A DNA stretch of 7,093 nt from JBGPJM01 sp041485385 (lineage in GTDB: Bacteria; Planctomycetota; Phycisphaerae; Phycisphaerales; UBA1924), in assembly GCA_041485385.1 (NCBI GenBank), contig JBGPJM010000240.1:1-7093 (forward strand). The letters run 5' to 3'. How positions within the stretch are numbered: position 1 is the stretch's first letter; each line of letters begins with the position of its first letter. The notes below the pieces were generated by a model, which was given only the letters and a program-made list of their open reading frames with translations, was not told the DNA's origin and made no database searches. A program made the translations under genes and the position numbers. Positions 1 through 5,602 of this stretch are shown in pieces.

Positions 1-336
1 GACGCCGGCGTCGTCAAGAGCCCCCTCGATGACAACTTGGCGTCCGGCATCGAACATATCCGGGATGGGGCCGTGGTACTCGACGGGGAGGCTGCCGCCA
101 CTCTTGCCGACAAGCTGGAAGGTGGCCACGAGGTCGGCGCGCCGCACCTCAAACTTGTCGGTGCCGACATCGCCGTGGACCCGGGTGCGCTGGCCGTGGC
201 GGTCGGCGTTGGCGACGAACGCCTCGACATCGACGAAGTACACCCATCCCGACCTGATGCCCGCGACGGCGAGGTAGCCGACGCAGGCGGCGAGCGCCAA
301 TCCGCCTATCAGGAGCTTCAATCGGATGTTCATCAT
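1..336 (-). CDS. ccmE: Cytochrome c maturation haem chaperone CcmE (N-terminal part, cut by window edge)
   Basis: Reading the minus strand from 336 to base 1 gives 112 uninterrupted codons. CcmE is the System I periplasmic haem chaperone: it takes haem from CcmC and passes it to CcmF/H for attachment to CXXCH motifs. What is seen: an N-terminal membrane anchor at about residues 6-27 (MMNIRLKLLIGG start), then an OB-fold-like beta region with RTRVHGDVG, LVATFQLVG and the hallmark block VEYHGPIPDMFDAGRQVVIEG (about residues 85-105), which matches E. coli [21 protein letters not shown] almost position for position. The haem-binding His/Tyr motif (HxxxY, expected near residue 125) lies beyond the left edge, so it cannot be checked. 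Two ATGs are adjacent (336 and 333); an AGGGG spaced 5 bases from the second favours 333, and MNIR also matches E. coli. A sigma-54-type promoter lies just upstream. The family call is firm; completeness is unknown. Confidence 0.92.
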   Translation of the reverse strand, partial: MMNIRLKLLIGGLALAACVGYLAVAGIRSGWVYFVDVEAFVANADRHGQRTRVHGDVGTDKFEVRRADLVATFQLVGKSGGSLPVEYHGPIPDMFDAGRQVVIEGALDDAGV

Positions 337-373
337 GGCCCCTGTCGATCGCCCGGTCCCCCGGTTGAACGAG

Positions 374-389
374 TGCAAGCGCGGTGCCA
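374..389 (-). promoter_or_regulatory. Sigma-54 (-24/-12) promoter for ccmE
   Basis: On the minus strand the site reads TGGCACCGCGCTTGCA. It has GG and GC separated by exactly 10 bases and differs from the consensus TGGCACG-N4-TTGCW only at the seventh base. The predicted transcript start is near base 363, leaving a leader of about 27-30 bases before the ccmE start. The fit of spacing, strand and distance to a recognisable gene makes chance unlikely. Sigma-54 promoters need an ATP-driven enhancer-binding protein, whose gene is not in the window. Confidence 0.82.
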
Positions 390-702
390 CCCCCCTGGCT
401 GCCGCGGGCACGGCCGCTGGGGAGGCTGATTCCGCCGGACTGATGGATCCACATCGGCGAGATCGAGCGGACAACGCCCGAGCCCACGGGCCTTCTCTCG
501 GAAATAGGAAGATGGCGCCGAGCCTGTTCCCGGAACTCGGAAATGATGAGCCGAGGGTGCGGGGGCAGAGGATTGATTTGGGTCTGCACGACCGTCCAAC
601 AAACGAGAAGAGTGAATGCGATGGGTTCTCGCCCAGCGGAAGGCTAGGAGTCCCAGAACGCACAAAACCGGCGTTTGCAGCGCGCCAGTGAGGTTCGGAC
701 AG
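390..702. other. Divergent intergenic control region between two sigma-54 promoters
   Basis: I see no convincing gene in this stretch: the open frames crossing it have no good ribosome site, no recognisable protein and lie in both strands, as expected of high-GC DNA. It contains a 5-bp hairpin (GCCCG 476-480 with CGGGC 487-491), the repeat cluster at 497-555 listed separately, and a weak dyad AACGC 657-661 / GCGTT 671-675 about 60 bases upstream of the predicted cytochrome transcript start. Its position between divergent -24/-12 promoters makes it the natural home of activator sites serving both directions. Confidence 0.6.
497..555. promoter_or_regulatory. Candidate upstream activator sites (tandem CTCGG/CCGAG dyads)
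   Basis: The 9-base direct repeat CTCGGAAAT occurs at 497-505 and 536-544. Each copy is followed by an inverted partner CCGAG (518-522 and 551-555), giving two dyads whose centres are about 36 bases apart. GGAA-N3-GGAA occurs twice (500-510 and 532-542), and GTTCCCGGAAC at 526-536 is a perfect palindrome around its central base. The cluster lies about 180-220 bases upstream of the plus-strand start and 145-180 bases upstream of the ccmE start, within or close to the usual range for sigma-54 enhancer sites. The repeats are seen; the activator role is inferred. Confidence 0.4.
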
Positions 703-718
703 TGGCACCTCTCTTGCA
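703..718 (+). promoter_or_regulatory. Sigma-54 (-24/-12) promoter for the tetrahaem cytochrome gene
   Basis: TGGCACCTCTCTTGCA has the -24 GG and -12 GC separated by exactly 10 bases, and shares TGGCACC and TTGCA with the minus-strand site at 374-389. The predicted transcript start is about base 729, giving a leader of roughly 87 bases before the ATG at 816. Confidence 0.83.
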
Positions 719-728
719 GACTTCCCTG

Positions 729-815
729 TCATGAAACCTGATCCGCTGGGCGAGGCGTGCTCGCCTGCGGCGGCCGGCGACCTGCGGCCGGCAAAGACGA
801 AAGTTGAGGTGCTCA
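729..815 (+). promoter_or_regulatory. Structured 5' leader of the first cytochrome transcript
   Basis: The predicted leader contains two GC-rich hairpins. The first pairs GGCGAG (749-754) with CTCGCC (760-765) around a 5-base loop, extendable by a G-U pair. The second pairs GCCGGC (773-778) with GCCGGC (787-792) around 8 bases; this overlaps a direct repeat GCGGCCGGC at 770-778 and 784-792. The A-rich stretch AAAGACGAAAG then leads to the GAGG ribosome site, which stays unpaired. I compared it with the GEMM (cyclic dinucleotide) riboswitch core and did not find it. Transcript protection or translational tuning is possible, but no ligand is suggested. Confidence 0.4.
806..809 (+). promoter_or_regulatory. 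Ribosome binding site deciding the cytochrome start at 816
   Basis: GAGG ends 6 bases before the ATG at 816. The frame could also open at a TTG at 804, but that start would overlap this site and lacks one of its own, so 816 is preferred. Confidence 0.65.
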
Positions 816-1445
816 ATGAGGATGATGAAAGGACTCGTGCTTGGCGTGGCCGCGATCGCGGGATTGCTGACGTCGAGCGCCAACGCGCAGATCACCAACT
901 CGGCCCACGACTTCAGCAGCTATTCGTGGTCGGGCGGCGAGATCTGCAAACCGTGCCATACGCCGCACTTTGCGAACTATGCGGCGGGGCGGCTTTGGAA
1001 CCACGCGCTGACGAGCGCGACCTACACGCTGCACGACGGTTCCTCCGGCACCGCGGTGGCGAATCTTGACCGCGTGAGCCGCCTGTGCATGTCCTGCCAC
1101 GATGGCACGGTGGCGCTGGATAGCTTCGGCGGGATGACGGGCACGAACTTCGTGCCCGGGAGCGCGTTGATCGGGACGGAGTTGAGAGACGATCACCCGG
1201 TCGGCAGCACCGCGATCTACGCGACCGCGCCGAGCACGTCGTTCAACCCGCAGGATGCGAACCACCGTGTGGCCTCCGCGTGGGGCACGCTGTCGCTGCG
1301 GAGCTGGATCGACTCGGGTGGAACCGAGCGGTACGTGGTGGGGTGCAACACGTGCCACCAGCAGCACAACGCTGGCAACTTCGGGCACATGCTCCGGTTC
1401 AGCAACCAAAGCAGCCATGTCTGCCTGACCTGCCACATCAAGTGA
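816..1445 (+). CDS. Secreted tetrahaem c-type cytochrome (possible OmcE-like filament subunit)
   Basis: A 209-residue protein with a clear Sec signal peptide (MRMMKG, hydrophobic 7-20, likely cleaved after ANA at 22-24). It carries four haem-attachment motifs: CKPCH (44-48), CMSCH (91-95), CNTCH (177-181) and CLTCH (203-207). Family landmarks are SAHDFSS near the mature N-terminus, CHTPH after haem 1, LWNH, CMSCHDGTVALDSFGG, RDDHPV, and CHQQHN around haem 3. Nine other histidines (31, 51, 63, 73, 127, 150, 184, 191, 201) could give bis-His ligation. Size, four haems and secretion fit the small extracellular cytochromes in which the Geobacter nanowire protein OmcE is found; that match is from memory of the family and is inference. 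It is the first gene after a sigma-54 promoter and is followed by its own terminator. A related gene starts at 6671. Being a c-type cytochrome is certain; forming a filament is not. Confidence 0.9.
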   Translation: MRMMKGLVLGVAAIAGLLTSSANAQITNSAHDFSSYSWSGGEICKPCHTPHFANYAAGRLWNHALTSATYTLHDGSSGTAVANLDRVSRLCMSCHDGTVALDSFGGMTGTNFVPGSALIGTELRDDHPVGSTAIYATAPSTSFNPQDANHRVASAWGTLSLRSWIDSGGTERYVVGCNTCHQQHNAGNFGHMLRFSNQSSHVCLTCHIK

Positions 1446-1471
1446 GCGGTCGGATGCAGGCTCTGTCAGCT

Positions 1472-1506
1472 GCCCCGGGGCGATCCGCTCCCGGGGCGTT
1501 TTCTTT
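1472..1506 (+). terminator. Intrinsic terminator after the tetrahaem cytochrome
   Basis: GCCCCGGG (1472-1479) pairs perfectly with CCCGGGGC (1490-1497); the 10-base loop can pair further (GCG 1480-1482 with CGC 1486-1488). The stem is followed by a T-rich run, TTTTCTTT (1499-1506). It begins 26 bases after the stop codon. Downstream genes would depend on read-through or on a promoter of their own. Confidence 0.85.
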
Positions 1507-1552
1507 CAATGCTCGCCTGCGTCTGGAGACCGCCGGCACAACGGCGCGCGGG

Positions 1553-1568
1553 TGGCACCGTGTTTGTT
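1553..1568 (+). promoter_or_regulatory. Weaker sigma-54-like promoter for the NHL/porin gene group
   Basis: TGGCACCGTGTTTGTT shares TGGCACC with the other two sites and has the same spacing, but the -12 dinucleotide is GT instead of GC. The predicted start is near 1578, leaving about 17 bases that contain the GGAG ribosome site (1584-1587). Its place between a terminator and a start codon supports it; the -12 mismatch lowers confidence. Confidence 0.55.
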
Positions 1569-1594
1569 ACGCTGTTCTGCACTGGAGTCCCCAC

Positions 1595-2914
1595 ATGACC
1601 CGTGACTGCCGATCGTTCGTTCAGCGGACCATCCTGGCTGCGTGTCTCGGCGTCGGATTCGGTCTGGCCACCGGGTGCGGCAGCGGCCCGGCGCCGGCGG
1701 ACAGCGCGTCGGGCCGCGTGGCGACGTACGCCTTCTGGCCGCAGTTCCCGGATAACCCGCGGATCCAGTTCGTCCGGACGATCGCGTCGAGCGAGGATGT
1801 CGCGCCCACCCACGCCAGCACCCTGGAGAAGATCGTCTTCGGGAAGGAGGCGGAGGCGAAGGAGACGATCGTCAAGCCCTACGGCGTCGCCATGCGGGAC
1901 GGGAAGATCTACGTCTGCGACATGCGCAACAGCTCGCTGACGGTGCTGGACCTGAAGAAGAAGCAGACGCGCCTGGTTGGCGTCACGGGTACCAACCGGC
2001 TCAAGCACCCGGTGGCCGTCGCCCTCGCGGATGATGGAACGATCTACGTCGGCGACAACGACCGGGGCGCGATCCTGGTCTTCGACGCCGGAGAGAGGTA
2101 CTCCCGGGTCATCGGGCACGAGAAGTTCAAGCCCGCGGCCCTGGCGGTGCACGGCGAACGGTTGTACGCGACAAACACCGCGGCGCAGGTCGTCGAGATC
2201 TTCGACCGGCACGACGGCAGACAGCTGGGCGTTCTTGGGTCGGTCGGTGACGAGGAGGGGCAGTTCCGCCTGCCGCTGGGGGTCGCGACCGACGTCGGCG
2301 GCAACGTGTACGTGGTGGACATGATGCTCTGCCGCGTGCAGAAGTTCAGCGCCGAGGGGAAGTTCCTCTCCTCGGTGGGCACGCTGGGAGACTACGCCGG
2401 CGCCTTCGCGCGTCCGAAGCACATCGCCGTAGACCGCGACGGGATCATGTACGTCGTGGACGCGGCATTCCAGAACGTGCAGATGTTCGACGACCAGAAC
2501 CACATGCTGATGCACTTCGGGTCCGCGGGCGACTTCCCCGGCGCGATGAACCTGCCGGCGGGGATCTGCGTGTGCGAGGACAGCGTGGACCTGTTCCTCG
2601 GCCAGATCCACCCCGGGTTCAAGCCCAAACGACTGATCGTCGTCACCAACCAGTTCGGGCCCGACAAGGTGTCGCTGTACGCCCTGGGCGACTTGGCCGA
2701 GGGGCACACGGCCCAGGAGCTTGCGGCGGCCGCGGCACCCGTGAAAAGCGGGGTGGGCACCCCTAGCGCCGAGCAGCTCAAGCTGCAGTCGCCGGCCGGG
2801 GATGAGCCGAGGCCGGGCACGGGCTCGGCGGGGCCGGAATCGGCCCCCGATCCGACCGGGCAGGGGGTGCCGGCGAACCCTCAGGCCCCGAGCAAGCCTG
2901 AGAAACCGAGGTAA
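1595..2914 (+). CDS. NHL-repeat beta-propeller lipoprotein with Pro-rich tail
   Basis: A 439-residue protein. The frame is open further upstream, but the ATG at 1595 has GGAG spaced 7 bases and gives a signal peptide ending in the lipobox LATGC (Cys28), so a membrane-anchored lipoprotein is expected. The propeller (about residues 45-370) has repeated NHL blade signatures: IYVCDMRNSSLTVLD, IYVGDNDRGAILVFD, LYATNTAAQVVEIFD, VYVVDMMLCRVQKFS and MYVVDAAFQNVQMFD, with a degenerate last blade. Residues 380-439 form a low-complexity Pro/Ala/Gly/Ser tail ending in KPEKPR. There are no CXXCH motifs. NHL proteins bind proteins or ligands rather than carrying electrons, and one sits beside omcS in Geobacter. 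Here it stands 28 bases ahead of a pentahaem cytochrome gene, suggesting a role in assembly or docking of the conduit (inference). It is a paralogue of the protein at 5550-6674. Confidence 0.85.
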   Translation: MTRDCRSFVQRTILAACLGVGFGLATGCGSGPAPADSASGRVATYAFWPQFPDNPRIQFVRTIASSEDVAPTHASTLEKIVFGKEAEAKETIVKPYGVAMRDGKIYVCDMRNSSLTVLDLKKKQTRLVGVTGTNRLKHPVAVALADDGTIYVGDNDRGAILVFDAGERYSRVIGHEKFKPAALAVHGERLYATNTAAQVVEIFDRHDGRQLGVLGSVGDEEGQFRLPLGVATDVGGNVYVVDMMLCRVQKFSAEGKFLSSVGTLGDYAGAFARPKHIAVDRDGIMYVVDAAFQNVQMFDDQNHMLMHFGSAGDFPGAMNLPAGICVCEDSVDLFLGQIHPGFKPKRLIVVTNQFGPDKVSLYALGDLAEGHTAQELAAAAAPVKSGVGTPSAEQLKLQSPAGDEPRPGTGSAGPESAPDPTGQGVPANPQAPSKPEKPR

Positions 2915-2920
2915 TCTCGG
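2906..2920 (+). other. Small hairpin over the NHL stop codon
   Basis: CCGAG (2906-2910) and CTCGG (2916-2920) can pair around GTAAT, which contains the stop codon. No T run follows, so it is not a terminator. It may be incidental or affect coupling to the next gene. Confidence 0.25.
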
Positions 2921-2942
2921 CGCCGTGCGGAAGGCGATGCCC

Positions 2943-3563
2943 ATGGACCACCCGCCAGCCCGGCAGCATTGCGGAACCTTCCGACAGCGGGAGGTGATGG
3001 TGGCGGCCGCGGCTCTGGCCGTCACGGGGGCCCTGTGGATGGGGTGCTCGGTCCAGAAGAACTACCGGATGCTGAGTTTTTTCTTCGACGGCGTGCCGAA
3101 TCCCAACGCGCTGCCGATAACCGGGGCAGCCGGAGGCCCGGGGGCGATGCAGGCCAGCGCGACGTACGTGGCGCACAAGCCGTACGTCGAGGGCAAGTGT
3201 GACGACTGCCACCAAGCACGATTCCAGTTGGGCAAAGCCGATTCGGGCATCTGCCTCAAGTGCCACGCCGGCAAGCCGACGGAGCATCCAACCATGCACG
3301 GCCCGGTCGCGGCGTCGGCGTGCCTGTGGTGCCATGTGCCGCACGAATCGGCGTTCGCCTCGCTGCTCAAGGCGGAACCGCGGAAAGTGTGCTCGCAGTG
3401 CCATGACTCGACGATGCTGAGCGTCGATCGCGTGCCGGCGCACGCCGAGGCCGGACGCTCGTGCCTGGAATGCCATACCGGCCACGGCGGGGAGGCGAGG
3501 TACTTCCTCCGGCAAGCCCGCGGCGCGGACGGAGCGCCGGCCGGCCGCCGGCAGGGAGAGTAG
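2943..3563 (+). CDS. Pentahaem c-type cytochrome, probable lipoprotein
   Basis: A 206-residue protein from the ATG at 2943, chosen because GGAAGG (2929-2934) lies 8 bases upstream and it supplies a basic N-terminus (RQHCGTFRQR) before the hydrophobic stretch AAAALAVTGAL. In-frame GTG 2925, ATG 2937 and GTG 3000 are alternatives. The stretch ends LWMGC, an imperfect lipobox, so Cys35 may be lipidated. Five haem motifs follow: CDDCH (86-90), CLKCH (104-108), CLWCH (127-131), CSQCH (150-154) and CLECH (174-178). Their paired spacing, with CHVPH and CHTGH, is that of the doubled-CXXCH/c3-like cytochromes. Residues 41-52 (YRMLSFFFDGVP) form a short conserved-looking segment before the haem domain that I associate with porin-linked cytochromes, without being able to check it. 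The stop is 8 bases before the barrel gene. The likely role is the haem wire that enters or feeds the barrel. Haem content is certain; placement is inferred. Confidence 0.88.
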   Translation: MDHPPARQHCGTFRQREVMVAAAALAVTGALWMGCSVQKNYRMLSFFFDGVPNPNALPITGAAGGPGAMQASATYVAHKPYVEGKCDDCHQARFQLGKADSGICLKCHAGKPTEHPTMHGPVAASACLWCHVPHESAFASLLKAEPRKVCSQCHDSTMLSVDRVPAHAEAGRSCLECHTGHGGEARYFLRQARGADGAPAGRRQGE

Positions 3564-3571
3564 AGCCATCC

Positions 3572-5602
3572 GTGCCACGGGCGTCCACTCACACCCGGCT
3601 CCCGGCAGGTCTCGCGGTGCTCGCGGCCTCGGGGGCGGCGCTCGGCCAGACGCGTCCGGCGGCCGACGAAGGCCCGCTGATCGTCGGGCAGTCGCGGGAG
3701 GCATGGAAGCTGTTCCGGCTCGACCATTGGGACAGCTCGATCGATTTTCTCGGCCAGTGGCGACAGGACAAGCGGACGAGCGACACCGGGCCGGACGTCC
3801 GGGACACGGAGGGGCTGCTACGGGAAACGTTCAACCTGTCGACGCGGTCGTTCATCGGACACGAGAACCTGATGGACCTGCGCGCGGACGTGCGGATAGG
3901 GCTGGAGGACACGTTCACGGACAGCGGCTCGCAGGGTGTCAGTCAGCACGATTCGAGCGTCCTTGACCTGTACGACCTCCGGGCGCTGATTCTGGGCAAG
4001 GGCCCGGCGCCGGTGACGGTGTACACGCGGCGCGACCAGACGCTCCTGCAACAGGAGTTCGCGGGGACAATCGACAGCACGACGACCGAGCACGGCGTGA
4101 CGGTGCAGGCGTTCGGCGACACGCTGCCTACGGTGTTCAACTATTTCCATCGCGAGCAGCAGCAGAGTGACCAGCTGGGGCTGACGGACTCGCGCCTGAG
4201 GCAGGACACGTTCTCGGTGCAGAGCCAGTGGGCGCTGACGCCGCACCAGCGCATCACCTTGGACTATGCGTTCGACGACATCCACGAGTCGCAGGGCGCC
4301 GGGGTCGCCACGAACTACCAGCGGCACGATGCGACCCTGACGCACAACCTCGGTTTCGGACCGCAGGACCGGTCCAGCCTGCGGTCCAGCGCGCGGATCT
4401 ACGACCAGGAGGGGGATTTCGCGCGCCGGGATCTGCGCCTGGACGAACTGCTGCTGCTGCGCCACACCGACCGGCTGGAAAGCCGCTACAACCTGGTCCT
4501 GCAGGACCGCGAGGTGGCGGGGCTGGAGCAACAGGCGATCCGGGGCAACGCCTCGGTGCGGCACAAGCTGTTCGAGAGCCTGGTGAGCACGGCTTCGGCG
4601 GGCGGCAGCCACGACAGCATCGGAAGCGAGTTCACGAGCGACCAGGCGTTCGGGGACGTGGGATTGCAATACACCAAGAAGGTGCCCTATGGGCGGCTGG
4701 ACGCCTCGGCGGGCTTCGCGTACAACCACACCGTGGACAGCGAGCAGGGGTCGGACGTGACGATCGCCGACGAGGGGCACACCTTCAATGACCCCCTGCC
4801 GATCGTGATCTCGCGCCGCGACGTCCTGGCCGGGTCGATCGTGGTGTCGAACTCGGCGGGGATCTTGATCTACTCCGAGGGGCTCGACTACACCGTGCGG
4901 GCGTTGCCGGACCGCGCGGAGATCTTCCGGGTCGTGGGCGGGCGGATCGCCGATGGGCAGACGGTGCTTGTCGACTACGTGATCGGCCCCGAGCCCGGCA
5001 ACACGATCGACACGTTCGCCACTACGGTTTCGGCGCGGTACGGGATTAACGAGGGATGGTTCAGCGGTGTGTCGCTGTATGTCACATACCAGCAGATTGA
5101 CCGCACGCTGGACACGGTCGATCCGTCCGGGTTCGTGCTGGACGACTCGCGCCGGCTGCTGTACGGGGCGGAGTATCGGATCGGCGAGATCACACTCCGG
5201 GGCGAGCGCGAGCAGCGCGAGAGCACCGTCTCGCCGTCGGTGACCAACCGCCTGCAGGGGCGCTACGACCGGAGCCTGGGGCCGGGATCGTTCCTGGCGA
5301 TCGTCCTGACACACGAGGACACGCGGTACACGGCCGAGGACAACCGCGTGGAGCTCAACCGGGCCGAGGCCCAGTGGCGAGAAAGCCTGGGGCGGGACCT
5401 GGACCTGCGGCTCCGGCTTCTCTACCGCGACGAGCACAACGAGTTCGCCGGGGATTCCCGAGGCCTTGAGCAGAACCTGGAACTACACTGGCGCAAGCGC
5501 CAGACGGAGATCTCCGTTTCGATCAACAACTCCCTCTTGGAAGGCGAGCATGCGGACACCCTCTCGCAGACCTTCAGCGTCGGTCTGCGGCGATCGTTCT
5601 GA
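3572..5602 (+). CDS. Outer-membrane beta-barrel porin of a porin-cytochrome conduit (MtrB-sized)
   Basis: A 676-residue protein starting at GTG 3572, 8 bases after the pentahaem stop; AGAG (3562-3565) is a modest ribosome site overlapping that stop. The start gives a signal peptide (PRASTHTRLPAGLAVLAASGA, cleavage near ALGQ). The rest shows alternating polar/hydrophobic strands with many aromatic and charged residues, such as RLDASAGFAYNHTV and TEISVSINNSLLEG, and ends in VGLRRSF, the C-terminal Phe of Bam-inserted barrels. I see no cysteine, so no haem. Length is close to MtrB/PioB (about 700), and the place beside a multihaem cytochrome gene fits a sheath around it, but similarity to MtrB was not verified. 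Residues about 400-478 (DPLPIVISRRDVLAGSIVV, then YSEGLDYTVRALPDRAEIF, then GQTVLVDY) look like a separate small beta domain inserted in the barrel. Alternative: a general porin. Confidence 0.75.
   Translation: MPRASTHTRLPAGLAVLAASGAALGQTRPAADEGPLIVGQSREAWKLFRLDHWDSSIDFLGQWRQDKRTSDTGPDVRDTEGLLRETFNLSTRSFIGHENLMDLRADVRIGLEDTFTDSGSQGVSQHDSSVLDLYDLRALILGKGPAPVTVYTRRDQTLLQQEFAGTIDSTTTEHGVTVQAFGDTLPTVFNYFHREQQQSDQLGLTDSRLRQDTFSVQSQWALTPHQRITLDYAFDDIHESQGAGVATNYQRHDATLTHNLGFGPQDRSSLRSSARIYDQEGDFARRDLRLDELLLLRHTDRLESRYNLVLQDREVAGLEQQAIRGNASVRHKLFESLVSTASAGGSHDSIGSEFTSDQAFGDVGLQYTKKVPYGRLDASAGFAYNHTVDSEQGSDVTIADEGHTFNDPLPIVISRRDVLAGSIVVSNSAGILIYSEGLDYTVRALPDRAEIFRVVGGRIADGQTVLVDYVIGPEPGNTIDTFATTVSARYGINEGWFSGVSLYVTYQQIDRTLDTVDPSGFVLDDSRRLLYGAEYRIGEITLRGEREQRESTVSPSVTNRLQGRYDRSLGPGSFLAIVLTHEDTRYTAEDNRVELNRAEAQWRESLGRDLDLRLRLLYRDEHNEFAGDSRGLEQNLELHWRKRQTEISVSINNSLLEGEHADTLSQTFSVGLRRSF
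5539..5544 (+). promoter_or_regulatory. Ribosome binding site inside the barrel gene, deciding the second NHL start
   Basis: GGAAGG lies 5 bases before the ATG at 5550, inside the last codons of the porin gene. It is the only good site in frame ahead of the lipobox, so it fixes a 53-base overlap between the genes. Confidence 0.6.

Noticed and set aside
326..691. Possible small gene in the divergent intergenic region
   Set aside because: It crosses the minus-strand promoter and the ccmE start, has no ribosome site and no recognisable protein.
729..815. GEMM (cyclic-di-GMP/cGAMP) riboswitch in the cytochrome leader
   Set aside because: These switches precede cytochrome genes in Geobacter, so I looked, but the conserved GCAAACC and GACGCAAAGCC segments are missing.
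731..1069. ATG right at the predicted transcript start opening a 112-codon frame
   Set aside because: No room for a ribosome site, and it overlaps the cytochrome gene in another frame with an unrecognisable product.
1105..1120. TGGCACG resembling a sigma-54 -24 element
   Set aside because: It lies inside the tetrahaem coding sequence (the CHDGT codons) and has no TTGC at the -12 position.
1466..3025. Long open frame (519 codons) antisense to the first NHL gene
   Set aside because: Same shadow character; it also runs through the terminator and promoter region and into the pentahaem gene without any recognisable feature.
3818..5437. Long open frame (539 codons) antisense to the barrel gene
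   Set aside because: Arg/Pro/His/Val-rich translation with no domain, no ribosome site, and in register with the GC-rich third positions of the sense gene: a typical high-GC shadow.
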